This document shows, piece by piece, positions 9,901 to 16,983 of a stretch of 64,000 nt of DNA. How positions within the stretch are numbered: position 1 is the stretch's first letter; the number at the start of each line of letters is the position of its first letter. The notes under the pieces are model-generated. The model did not search any database. It was not told the origin of the DNA and saw only the letters and a list, made by a program, of their open reading frames with translations. The translations under genes and the position numbers were made by a program. The stretch is from UBA4408 sp002389785 (lineage in GTDB: Bacteria; Bacteroidota; Bacteroidia; UBA4408): assembly GCA_035438985.1 (NCBI GenBank), contig DAORJK010000008.1, positions 1 to 64,000 on the forward strand, given 5' to 3'.

Positions 9901-11476
9901 TAACAATACTGCCGAAGAAGGCGAAGACGGTGCTTTAAATTTGGAAGGATCGGAGTTTATTTCTGTGCATCCCGATCAGGATTCTTTGCGTTTCTTTTCA
10001 CCAAGAGCGAGGTATGATTTGAAGAGTTATGTAATTAGCTGTAAAGATGTAAAGTACCTGAATGTGGCCGATGCACGTATTTTCCCAGATAGTGGAAAGG
10101 TGGTAATTCAGCGTAAAGCCAAAATGGAAACGTTGACGAATGCACGTATTTTAGCAAATCTTGTTACCAAGTATCACAACATTTACAACGTGTCGGTGAA
10201 TATTTTTGCACGTAAAAAATACGCAGGTTCCGGCGATTACGATTATGTGAATGAAGTGAAAGAAAAGCAAAAAATTCATTTCACCAATATCTCAACCGAT
10301 ACTACTTTTCAAACTTATGCAACCGGTGATATCAGTGAGGAGTCGAAGTTTAGTTTGAGTCCTTATTTCGATTACCGAGGTAAAGCGAAGTTGTTTGCGA
10401 ACCAGCAGTACCTCACGTTTGACGGTTCTTTCCTCATTAAACATGAGTGCAAGGGCATTAGTAAAAGCTGGTTGAGTTTTAGTGGAGAAATAAATCCGGA
10501 AGAAATTTACATTCCTATTTCAAAAGAAATGAAGGATAACAGCAACGATAAACTCATTGCCGGTATTACTTACACAGCCGATTCGGCCCATTGTTATCCG
10601 GCTTTTTTAAGCAAGCGAGTCACATTTAGTGATCAGGTAATTGCCGGTGCCGATGGATTTTTATTTTACGATAAAGTGACGCGTGAATACAAAATTTCGA
10701 ACAAGGATAAAATCAAAGAAATTAATTTTCCGGGCAATTATGTGAGCTTAAATACTTCCACCTGTAAATTATATGCCGAAGGAAAGCTAGAAATGACGAA
10801 TGGTTTAGGCCAGGTTAAATTTAACGTGTATGGAAATGGAATAGACGATGTGCAAAATGATTCGGTGAATTTTGATGTGGTAATTACACTCGATTTTTTC
10901 TTTGCAGAAGATGCCTTAAAAAATATGGGCAATCGCTTTGAAACCTCCAGTGCGCCTTTTGCCACTTTGAGCCGACCAACTTATGAGAAGGCATTGCGCG
11001 AAATGATTGGAAAAACGGAAGCTGATAAATTAATTTCACAAGTAAACCTCTATGGTACTTTTAAAAAGTTTCCGGATGCATTGGAACATTCCATTATTTT
11101 AACGGATGTAAAAATGAAGTGGAATTCAATCAGCAAATCATTTGTGTCGGAAGGACCAATTGGCGTTGGAAGTGTATTTAAAAATCAAATTAATAAATTT
11201 ATGGGCGGTAAAATTGAACTGGCTAAGAAGAGAGCGGGTGATGTGCTAACGGTTTACCTCGAAATTGATGGAGCCAATTGGTACTTCTTTAATTATCAAA
11301 CCAGCTTGATGCAAGCCGTTTCAACGGATGAAAAGTTTAATACCATTATCAAAGACATGAAATCCGACAAGCGAAAAATGGATGTAGAAAAAGGACAAAC
11401 ACAATATTCGTATAACCTTTCAACGGCGGCAAAAAAGACTGCCTTTTTGAAAAAATTAGAGATGGAACAGAAGTAA
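6986..11476 (+). CDS. Large exported protein of unknown function (1496 aa)
   Basis: A signal peptide is clear (MKKLNNRVLLLLSFLLLAGT, cleavage near FSQ). The remaining 1470 or so residues are soluble-looking and probably rich in beta strands, with alternating hydrophobic and polar residues and many Asn, Asp, Lys and Phe. I recognise no catalytic motif, no T9SS C-terminal domain and no outer-membrane barrel signature. Residues about 25-150 look helical and differ from the rest. An acidic Asn/Glu-rich linker lies near residue 970 (STNNNTAEEGEDG). The protein ends in a charged LEMEQK. It sits 4 nt behind prmA and 3 nt before plsY, so the three genes form one transcription unit. Periplasmic or outer-envelope location is inferred from the signal peptide only. 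Confidence 0.8.
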   Translation: MKKLNNRVLLLLSFLLLAGTSFSQTLVKKVFPDDPAEFLKKVTEQMEEQDKKATREFMEQFELAWNGNKFNSSQQSIIISTCNLMFAKRLKYFPDFKNYLSSAMNFVNSGQSDKSFTAWQLSIDKILGKSATKFSDFIEMSDNLFSTNTIFKNSTLEWKASGNNYTFEFDSVPKVVFGETDLRCIIKEDSSLIMRTTGTYYPSTQRWVGKGGLVNWLRAGVPAEQAYADLKRYSINFKSSQYKADSVLYHNSMYFQKPLLGVLQDKVFVNMTEERAVYPQFDSYDKRLVISGIFANVDYDGGFSVKGSKIIGAGDRDNPAYLNFYRNKKLFMKSASLQYILKPERLTSDKAEVTFYYEGDSIYHPGLQLKFNFKDKEVVLIRDQQGTARTPYFDSFHKLDMYFEALYWKMDDPKIELKNIKGSAQSNALFESSAFFRAARFEKLQGMDDVNPLYRIRQFVMKQNAGGKEFDPISLSRFIQLSPDQVKPMLMILANGGFLTYNVDLDKVVVKDRLFDYIRNSEKKRDYDVIQFNSTVGGNETNASINLLNFDLRIDGVERIFLSDSQNVNIFPKDQTVLIHKNRDFDFAGVVNAGRFQFFGKEFNFDYTLFKINLTNVDSLRIKVLAKEVNEYNERKLVNCRTVIENVNGDLLIDRPTNKSGTIDYPDYPIFNSKKESFAYYSRSGIQKGVYKRDKFYFKLTPFTIDSLDNFTNEALAFNGTLSSGGIFPDFEETLRLQEDYSLGFKRETPAGGFPMYGDKGTYTSTIKLSNRGLRGDGTLDYVTSVTKSKDFIFFPDSMNAIAESFINKEQDGALEFPPVKGDSVYAHWMPYKDYMEDNGIRKPMDFYNGQAELFGKSKLSPGGMTGNGRMDFSKASLFSSNMKYGKITFDADTADFQLNAAELSALAFSTKNVNAHVDFAKRQGVFKSNGEGSFVNFPVNQYICFMDKFTWFMDQKAIELSASTKAKTSTNNNTAEEGEDGALNLEGSEFISVHPDQDSLRFFSPRARYDLKSYVISCKDVKYLNVADARIFPDSGKVVIQRKAKMETLTNARILANLVTKYHNIYNVSVNIFARKKYAGSGDYDYVNEVKEKQKIHFTNISTDTTFQTYATGDISEESKFSLSPYFDYRGKAKLFANQQYLTFDGSFLIKHECKGISKSWLSFSGEINPEEIYIPISKEMKDNSNDKLIAGITYTADSAHCYPAFLSKRVTFSDQVIAGADGFLFYDKVTREYKISNKDKIKEINFPGNYVSLNTSTCKLYAEGKLEMTNGLGQVKFNVYGNGIDDVQNDSVNFDVVITLDFFFAEDALKNMGNRFETSSAPFATLSRPTYEKALREMIGKTEADKLISQVNLYGTFKKFPDALEHSIILTDVKMKWNSISKSFVSEGPIGVGSVFKNQINKFMGGKIELAKKRAGDVLTVYLEIDGANWYFFNYQTSLMQAVSTDEKFNTIIKDMKSDKRKMDVEKGQTQYSYNLSTAAKKTAFLKKLEMEQK

Positions 11477-11479
11477 GGT

Positions 11480-12142
11480 ATGATAACACCCGAAAACATT
11501 TTGTATTTGCTTATTGCCTACTTGATGGGATCCATACCAACTTCGGTATGGATAGGGCAATATTTTTACAACATTGATGTACGCGAATTTGGAAGCGGAA
11601 ATTCAGGAGCAACCAACACTTTTCGAGTATTGGGTTATAAAGCCGGAATTCCGGTGCTGATTATTGATGTATTAAAGGGTTGGACTTCTGTGAAGCTGGC
11701 AGATTTTATCAGCGGTTTTCCTGCGGGCTCAGAGCAACTGGTTAATCTCGAATTGGTGTTTGCGGTTGCAGCTTTAATGGGGCATGTGTTTCCGGTGTAT
11801 GTTGGATTTAGAGGAGGGAAGGGTGTAGCTACCTTGTTAGGAATAGTGCTGGCATTGAATACTACCGCAGCATTAATTTCATTGGGAGTTTTTATAGTGG
11901 TATTTGTAGCCACCAAGTATGTTTCGTTGAGTTCAATCATTGCATCCTTTGCGTTCCCCAATGTGGTTATTTTTGCCATGGATTCGCGCGTTCCAAGCAT
12001 GGTTATTTTTAGCATGTTTATTACCGTAATTGTTTTGGTAACGCATCAAAAAAACATTGAACGCTTGCTGAGTAAAAAGGAATCAAAGATTTCGCTTCGT
12101 AAAAAATATAAGCAAGCGGAAGAGGAAAATGTTCAGGTCTAA
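11480..12142 (+). CDS. plsY: Acyl-phosphate:glycerol-3-phosphate acyltransferase
   Basis: PlsY transfers a fatty acyl group from acyl-phosphate to glycerol 3-phosphate, the first committed step of phospholipid synthesis, in the inner membrane. The 220-aa protein carries the three family motifs on the expected loops: GSIPTSVWIG with REFGSGNSGATN, then the glycine-rich GHVFPVYVGFRGGKGVAT, and a C-terminal segment ending in H-QKNIERLL. Five or so transmembrane segments are visible. The basic tail (KKYKQAEEENVQV) is a little longer than in E. coli. It is the last gene of the prmA unit and faces dapD, which is read from the other strand. Confidence 0.94.
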   Translation: MITPENILYLLIAYLMGSIPTSVWIGQYFYNIDVREFGSGNSGATNTFRVLGYKAGIPVLIIDVLKGWTSVKLADFISGFPAGSEQLVNLELVFAVAALMGHVFPVYVGFRGGKGVATLLGIVLALNTTAALISLGVFIVVFVATKYVSLSSIIASFAFPNVVIFAMDSRVPSMVIFSMFITVIVLVTHQKNIERLLSKKESKISLRKKYKQAEEENVQV

Positions 12143-12242
12143 TAAAATTCTAGTGAACAAATAGTATCAACTTATAAAGCAGGCAGTTAGGCGATTTTAC
12201 TAGAAATTCTTGTTATAATATTAATCAACAGAATTATACCTA

Positions 12243-13049
12243 TTAACCTGCCACATTATATTCCCTCAATGCAGCATTCAAAGAGGTTTTTAAATCGGTA
12301 CTTTCTTTTCGTTTTCCTATGATTAGTGCACAAGGAACCTGATAAGTTCCGGCAGCAAATTCTTTGGAGTAAGAACCCGGTATCACCACCGAACGTGCCG
12401 GTACTCGGCCTTTGTGTTCAACAGGAGAACTGCCGGTAACATCAATAATTTTTGTACTCATGGTGAGCACTACATTGGCTCCTAAAACCGCCTCTTTTTC
12501 AACGTGCACGCCTTCAACAACTATACAACGGGAACCAATAAAACAACCATCTTCAATTATTACAGGAGCTGCTTGTACCGGTTCAAGCACCCCGCCAATA
12601 CCTACGCCACCACTCAAATGTACATCCTTTCCTATTTGAGCACAGGAACCAACAGTTGCCCAGGTATCAACCATGGTGCCGCTATCAACGTAAGCGCCAA
12701 TATTAACGTAGCTTGGCATCATAATTACCCCACTTGCCAAATGTGCTCCGTATCGTGCAACCGCAGGAGGAACCACTCGAACACCGGCTTGTTGGTAATT
12801 GGTTTTTAGTTTCATTTTATCGTGAAATTCAAAAATGCCCAATTCAATTGTCTCCATTTTTTGAATTGGAAAATAAAGTATGACTGCTTTTTTAATCCAT
12901 TCATTTACTATCCAACCATCACTGTTTGGCTCTGCAACTCGCATTTTTCCTTTATCGAGCAAATCAATCACTTCGCGAATGCATTGTTGGGTTTCTTTTT
13001 CTTTCAGTAACTCGCGGTTATTCCAGGCGGCTTCAATTAATTTTTGCAT
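12243..13049 (-). CDS. dapD: 2,3,4,5-tetrahydropyridine-2,6-dicarboxylate N-succinyltransferase
   Basis: DapD succinylates tetrahydrodipicolinate in the succinylase branch of lysine and meso-diaminopimelate synthesis. The 268-aa protein matches the family in length. A helical N-terminal domain ends near residue 95. A left-handed beta-helix of hexapeptide repeats follows (GAYVDSGTMVDTWATVGSCA, then GVGIGG, IIEDGCFIGSRC, VVEGV). The C-terminal PARSVVIPGS with its SKEF loop is typical of DapD. It stands alone on the reverse strand and has a -7 promoter element about 20 nt upstream. Confidence 0.95.
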   Translation of the reverse strand: MQKLIEAAWNNRELLKEKETQQCIREVIDLLDKGKMRVAEPNSDGWIVNEWIKKAVILYFPIQKMETIELGIFEFHDKMKLKTNYQQAGVRVVPPAVARYGAHLASGVIMMPSYVNIGAYVDSGTMVDTWATVGSCAQIGKDVHLSGGVGIGGVLEPVQAAPVIIEDGCFIGSRCIVVEGVHVEKEAVLGANVVLTMSTKIIDVTGSSPVEHKGRVPARSVVIPGSYSKEFAAGTYQVPCALIIGKRKESTDLKTSLNAALREYNVAG

Positions 13050-13068
13050 GTGTACTTAGTTTGAAGCA

Positions 13069-13076
13069 CAAAGTTA
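13069..13076 (-). promoter_or_regulatory. -7 promoter element for dapD
   Basis: On the reverse strand this reads TAACTTTG, an exact fit to TAnnTTTG, 20 nt upstream of the dapD start. No TTG is present at the expected -33 distance. Confidence 0.4.
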
Positions 13077-13196
13077 ATTTTTATGCTTAACCGGTAGTGC
13101 ACTGCTATAGAATTTTATTACCAATTAATTGGAAGTATTGAGTTTGCTAGTATACTAACTTGAGATGTCATTTATTGTTTGCGATAGTATTCTACA

Positions 13197-13238
13197 AGAG
13201 TGTTCTTCGTGTTTTTCTTTTTGTACTTCATGGTTAAG
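13197..13238. repeat. Solo arm of the dispersed AACCAC-type repeat, copy 3
   Basis: Read on the reverse strand it aligns with the right arm of the copy at 5975-6058: both contain AACCA, then AAAGAAAAACAC and AAGA-CACT. Only one arm is present here. The whole gap from dapD to the antitoxin (13050-13353) otherwise holds only the dapD promoter element and AT-rich sequence. Confidence 0.45.
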
Positions 13239-13353
13239 AATGGTGAATCACATTAGATATAAGATTTACACAATTATTGAACGATGGGCATAGAGTTAAA
13301 ATGTAGTAATTCGTAAAATGATTTGAATTTTTTCGTTAATTTGAAATATCAAA

Positions 13354-13569
13354 ATGTATCCCATGCTGGTTGAACGAAATGCCAATAACCAAATAACAAT
13401 AACAGTCTCTTCCTCAGTTGACAGCTTTGGACTTCAAAGAGTTATTGATTACGTAAAATACCTTGAAGCAACTTCCAAAAGCAAAGCAAAACAATCAGAC
13501 ATTGACAAATTATCAGATGAAGTAAATGCAACCTGGTGGACTAAAAACCGCAAAAGATTCATCAAGTGA
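13354..13569 (+). CDS. Antitoxin-like protein of a PIN toxin pair
   Basis: This 71-aa protein begins with a short beta segment (NQITITVSSSVD), continues with a helix (GLQRVIDYVKYLEATSKSKA) and ends in DEVNATWWTKNRKRFIK. A Trp-Trp-rich C-terminus after a DNA-binding-like N-terminal half is common in small Bacteroidota antitoxins paired with PIN-domain toxins. Its TGA overlaps the GTG start of the PIN frame by 4 nt (13566-13569), the classical translational coupling of such pairs. The gene is intact although its toxin is broken. Function is inferred from the pairing and from resemblance. Confidence 0.65.
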   Translation: MYPMLVERNANNQITITVSSSVDSFGLQRVIDYVKYLEATSKSKAKQSDIDKLSDEVNATWWTKNRKRFIK

Positions 13570-14000
13570 GGTTAATCGTTGATGCAAATATTGTGTTCAG
13601 TGGTATAATTAACTCTAAAGGAAAAATTGGTGACTTATTAATAAACTCTAAAAATAAGTTTGACTTTATAGCTCCAGATTTTCTGTGGAATGAAATTTAC
13701 TAGCATCATTCAAAGTTGTGTATAATTTCAAAAATGAATCTAGAACAAGTACGAGAAGCTGAATTTCTTATTTGTAAGAACATTAATTTCATATCAGCCG
13801 AGCAAATTAAAAAATCACATTGGTTGGTGGCTGAAAAGTTAGTTTCAGACATTGATCCAAACGACACTCATTATGTTGCATATTCAAAACATTTTAGATG
13901 TAAAATCTGGAGTTGAGACAAAGAGCTTATTAAAGGACTTTCTAAAAAAGGATTTACAAATTTTATTTCGACTGAAGAGCTGTTAATACTTAGCCAGTAA
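13566..14000 (+). pseudogene. PIN-domain toxin with two in-frame nonsense codons
   Basis: One frame runs from GTG at 13566 to TAA at 13998-14000, about 144 codons, the normal size of a VapC-like PIN ribonuclease. It is interrupted by TAG at 13701-13703 and TGA at 13914-13916, with no frameshift. It starts RLIVDANIVFSGIIN, with the first catalytic Asp. After the TAG comes a helical middle, then DIDPNDTHYVAYSKHF with the central acidic residues, then IWS-stop-DKELIKGL, which would hold the last catalytic Asp. Each stop is one substitution away from a plausible sense codon (AAG or GGA). Intact PIN toxins cut RNA with Mg2+. This copy should make only a 45-residue stub. An open piece from about 13716 to 13916 could be mistaken for a separate gene. 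Confidence 0.82.
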
Positions 14001-14226
14001 TAGATTGATACTTTTCTACCAAAATAATTTATCAAATATTCAGGAATAATTCCCCATAAAAGCAGGATTCAGTTAGCCTTGTAATGTATTTATTTGCTGC
14101 CACTTGTAAAGAAATGGGCACAGCTAATTTCAAGTTGTGATTAAAGTTTATCAGCTGAAAGAAATAACTACTTTATTGTATTTTTAATCAACTATCCAAT
14201 TTCAATCCAGCTTCCATCAAAAAAAG

Positions 14227-14234
14227 TATCTTTG
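14227..14234 (+). promoter_or_regulatory. -7 promoter element for ruvX-def
   Basis: TATCTTTG matches TAnnTTTG exactly, 23 nt before the ruvX ATG. No TTG is seen at -33. The 226 bp between the PIN remnant and this box show nothing else. Confidence 0.45.
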
Positions 14235-14257
14235 TATTTCATAAAAAAGTAGATTTA

Positions 14258-14692
14258 ATGTCGCGTATTTTGGCAATTGATTATGGAGGAAAAAGGGTTG
14301 GCCTTGCCGTAACCGATACTTTGCAAATGATAGCAAATGGATTGGATACAATAAGTACTGCGGAAGTATTTACATTTTTGAAAAACTACCTTGCCAAGGA
14401 AAATGTAGTGTGCATAGTAGTTGGAGAGCCTAAACGATTGAATAATACAGCTACACATTCAACCGAAATGACAGAGAAATTTGTACAGGAGTTGAAAAAG
14501 AAGTTTCCAACTGTTCCTGTCGAACGCATGGATGAACGTTATACTTCTAAAATGGCTTTTCAGGCAATGATTGACGGAGGGCTCAAAAAGAAGGATCGTC
14601 AAAATAAAGAAACCGTTGATAAAGTAAGTGCGACCTTAATTTTGCAATCGTATTTACAACAAGTAAATTTTACCAAACACAACACGCATTGA
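14258..14692 (+). CDS. ruvX: RuvX/YqgF family Holliday-junction-resolvase-like nuclease
   Basis: The 144-residue protein has the RNase H-like fold typical of RuvX/YqgF. The N-terminal ILAIDYGGKRVGLAVTD carries the first catalytic Asp. The middle IVVGEPKRLNN has the conserved VGxP, and MDERYTSKMA contains the DER-ytS motif. The last acidic position comes from NKETVDKVSATLILQSYL. In other bacteria the family takes part in 16S rRNA 5'-end processing and anti-termination as well as resolvase activity. The stop abuts the def start codon with no gap, so the two are co-translated. Confidence 0.93.
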   Translation: MSRILAIDYGGKRVGLAVTDTLQMIANGLDTISTAEVFTFLKNYLAKENVVCIVVGEPKRLNNTATHSTEMTEKFVQELKKKFPTVPVERMDERYTSKMAFQAMIDGGLKKKDRQNKETVDKVSATLILQSYLQQVNFTKHNTH

Positions 14693-15253
14693 ATGATACT
14701 ACCCATTGTAGCCTACGGTGATCCCGTATTGAAAAAAGTTGCGAAAGAAATTGATAAAAATTATCCTGATTTACAGGCCTTAATCGACAATATGTTTGAT
14801 ACGATGGACAATGCACATGGCGTTGGTTTGGCGGCTCCACAAATTGGTAAATCGATCCGTTTATTTATTGTGGATGCATCACCCTTTGAAGACAAAGAGC
14901 CTGAACTAGCTGATTTTGTTCAGGTTTTTATTAATCCCATAATTGTAGAAGAAAGCGGAGAGGAGTGGAGCTTCAATGAAGGCTGCCTGAGTATTCCCGG
15001 TATTCGTGAGGATATTTTACGCAAGCCAACAATTTTGGTGCGCTATTACGATGAAAACTGGGAGTATTATGAAGAAGAATTCAGCGGATTAGCTGCGCGT
15101 GTGATACAGCATGAATACGATCACATTGAAGGAAAATTATTTACCGATAAACTCAATGCCTTTAAGAAAACCTTGATTAAAGGCAAACTTAGCGACATCA
15201 GTAAAGGTAAAGTAGAAGTAGATTACAACATGAAATTTCCAACCAAAAAATAA
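14693..15253 (+). CDS. def: Peptide deformylase
   Basis: Def removes the N-formyl group from nascent proteins in the cytosol. All three motifs of the metal-dependent active site are visible in order: GVGLAAPQIG (motif 1), EGCLSIPG with the metal-binding Cys (motif 2), and QHEYDHIEG with the two His ligands and catalytic Glu (motif 3). The length of 186 aa is usual for Bacteroidota enzymes. The C-terminal region is basic (KGKLSDISKGKVEVDYNMK) and could lie near the ribosome exit. It directly follows ruvX and is 10 nt before the TPR lipoprotein gene. Confidence 0.96.
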   Translation: MILPIVAYGDPVLKKVAKEIDKNYPDLQALIDNMFDTMDNAHGVGLAAPQIGKSIRLFIVDASPFEDKEPELADFVQVFINPIIVEESGEEWSFNEGCLSIPGIREDILRKPTILVRYYDENWEYYEEEFSGLAARVIQHEYDHIEGKLFTDKLNAFKKTLIKGKLSDISKGKVEVDYNMKFPTKK

Positions 15254-15263
15254 GTAAACTTTT

Positions 15264-15821
15264 ATGAAATTGAATTTATTAAAAAGCCTGATTTACTCAA
15301 CACTTATTTTCTCGATAGCTTGTAATTCGCCGGCTCCAAAGGCTACAGTTACCAAGATGACAGAAGCCAGTTATTTGCATCAAATTGATTCGATGGAAAA
15401 AGTATTGTATGCGCATCCTGAAGCAGGATTTAATAAAGATGCTGCACAAAAAACGGTGAATATTTATACCAACGTAGTGAGGGATTATCCCGACACGAAA
15501 TTGGCAGCCGAGTATTTATATAAAGCCGGTGAAATTTCGAGCAGTTTGAATCATTCGCTGGAAGCCATTGAGTATTTTAAGCAGGTATATGAAAAATATC
15601 CCGATTTCGATAAAGCTGCGTATTGTTTGTTTTTGCAAGCTTTTATTTACGATAATCAATTGCATCAACTGGGACAAGCCGAGCAAATGTACCGTGAAGT
15701 AATCAAGAAATTTCCCAACGAAAAAATTGCCAAAGATGCCGAAGCCTGCATCAATAACTTAGGTAAAACGGATGAAGAATTAATTAAAGAATTTGAAGAA
15801 AAAAATAAGAAGGCTTCGTAA
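15264..15821 (+). CDS. Tetratricopeptide-repeat lipoprotein
   Basis: A lipoprotein signal is present: a basic N-terminus, a hydrophobic stretch, then SIAC with Cys20 as the likely lipidation site. Helical repeats follow that fit TPR or Sel1-type pairs (AAEYLYKAGEISSSLNHSLE; AIEYFKQVYEKYPDFDKAAY; QAEQMYREVIKKFPNEKIAKDA). The protein resembles YbgF/BamD-like scaffold lipoproteins but is shorter, at 185 aa. It ends in a charged tail (EFEEKNKKAS). It is the third gene of the ruvX-def unit. Its partner is unknown; a periplasmic assembly role is a guess from the fold. Confidence 0.82.
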   Translation: MKLNLLKSLIYSTLIFSIACNSPAPKATVTKMTEASYLHQIDSMEKVLYAHPEAGFNKDAAQKTVNIYTNVVRDYPDTKLAAEYLYKAGEISSSLNHSLEAIEYFKQVYEKYPDFDKAAYCLFLQAFIYDNQLHQLGQAEQMYREVIKKFPNEKIAKDAEACINNLGKTDEELIKEFEEKNKKAS

Positions 15822-15917
15822 GTAGTATGTTGCCGCTTCAAATTTTAATTTATAATCTATAATTCTAAAATATCAAAGCTCAATAAATTCATCCTTTCAA
15901 TACTAGCAAACTCCTCA

Positions 15918-16180
15918 CCTGCCCACCTCTTCGACTCCGATCAGAGTGACCCTGATTTTTTATAATCAAATTCCCAAATTCTCAATTCTCAATTCCCCAA
16001 CCCGCCCACCTCTTCGACTCCGCTCAGAGTGACCCTGATTTTTTATTAATCAAATTCTCAATTCTCAATTCTGAATTCTCAATTCCCAAACCTGCCCACC
16101 TCTTCGACTCCGCTCAGAGTGACCCTGATTTCTTATAATCAAATTCCCAAATTATCAATTCTGAATTCTGAATTCTCAAT
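15918..16180. repeat. Three tandem 83-90-bp repeats with nested 7-bp microrepeats
   Basis: Units begin at 15918, 16001 and 16091. Each opens with GCCCACCTCTTCGACTCCG, continues with TCAGAGTGACCCTGATTT, and then has an AT-rich tail made of AATTCTC or AATTCTG heptads (2, 4 and 3 or so copies). The array fills almost the whole gap between the TPR gene and dacA, two genes that converge. Its last heptads run into the dacA stop codon (16180-16182). The first 96 bp of the gap (15822-15917) hold nothing I recognise. Confidence 0.75.
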
Positions 16181-16983
16181 CAATTATTCTCCATCGCTTT
16201 CTCAATTTCCTGAATCAATCGATCAGGCGAAATGTTGAGCGATAAATTTCCGTCGCGTGAAATAGCAATTTCTCCGGTTTGTTCCGATACTACAATTGCC
16301 AAGGAGGAGGTAACTTCTGTAATTCCGGCTGCAGCCCGGTGACGCATCCCTAAATTAGCAGGGAAGCTGGTATTTTCACTAACCGGCAAAACACATCTGG
16401 CCGCCTGAATCAAATTTCCTGAAATAATAATTGCCCCATCGTGCAAAGGTGAATTTTTAAAAAATATACTTTCGAGTAAACGCACCGAAATCTTCGCTTG
16501 AATCATGTCGCCGGTTTTGGCGTAAAAGCTTAAATCCGAATTGGTTTCAATAACGATGATTGCACCGGTTTTACTTTCCGACATGCTACGGCAAGCCTTA
16601 GCAATGGAATTGAGTTCGCCTGCAAATTTCTTTTTGGTATCGGTTCCAAAATTTAACAAGGAACTGCTGAATTTAGTTTTACTGAACAAATTACTGGTTC
16701 CTATGAGCAATAAAAATTTCCGAATTTCTTGTTGAAATACAATTATTAAAGCAATTACACCAACTCCTATAAACTGTCCAAGCAAGGTTCCCAGCAATTG
16801 CATGTGAAGGGCCTTCACTACAAACCAAAAAAAGTAGATTGCCAAAATTCCAATAAAAATATTCACTGCTACCGTGCCTCTTACCAATTTATATACTTGA
16901 TACAAGAGCAAGGCAACTAAAAAAATATCGAGTACATCAAGCCAACGAAAATTAAAAAAATCAGGTAAAGCGGTTAGTATCAT
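16180..16983 (-). CDS. dacA: Membrane diadenylate cyclase (c-di-AMP synthase)
   Basis: DacA/CdaA makes cyclic di-AMP from two ATP molecules. The 267-aa protein has three N-terminal transmembrane segments (residues about 15-85) and then the DisA_N-type cyclase domain. The active-site motifs are visible: HDGA at residues 181-184 (metal and ATP) and RHR at 214-216, followed by GITEVTSSLAIVVSEQTG. The start overlaps the folP stop by 4 nt, so the two genes are coupled. In Firmicutes c-di-AMP controls potassium and osmolyte balance and cell-wall integrity. No c-di-AMP phosphodiesterase or receptor is visible in this window. Confidence 0.95.
   Translation of the reverse strand: MILTALPDFFNFRWLDVLDIFLVALLLYQVYKLVRGTVAVNIFIGILAIYFFWFVVKALHMQLLGTLLGQFIGVGVIALIIVFQQEIRKFLLLIGTSNLFSKTKFSSSLLNFGTDTKKKFAGELNSIAKACRSMSESKTGAIIVIETNSDLSFYAKTGDMIQAKISVRLLESIFFKNSPLHDGAIIISGNLIQAARCVLPVSENTSFPANLGMRHRAAAGITEVTSSLAIVVSEQTGEIAISRDGNLSLNISPDRLIQEIEKAMENN

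Noticed and set aside
11635..12015. A 126-codon reverse frame opposite plsY
   Set aside because: It is fully antisense to a clear PlsY gene, has no recognisable domain and reflects codon bias of the forward gene.
12143..12242. Pairing between TTCTAGT and ACTAGAA as a terminator between plsY and dapD
   Set aside because: The 7-bp stem has a loop of over 40 nt and no T tract, so it is too weak to call.
13716..13916. A short open frame of 66 codons that could be called a separate small protein
   Set aside because: It is in the same frame as the PIN N-terminus and supplies the middle of the PIN domain, so it is part of one nonsense-broken gene.
1538..14000. The idea that in-frame TAA, TAG and TGA reflect stop-codon recoding
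   Set aside because: All three different stops interrupt only two genes, while the other genes end normally with each of these codons. Independent nonsense changes or sequence errors are simpler.
15918..16180. The tandem array as a CRISPR
   Set aside because: Units are 83-90 bp with similar sequence throughout, including the parts that would be spacers, and no cas gene is near.
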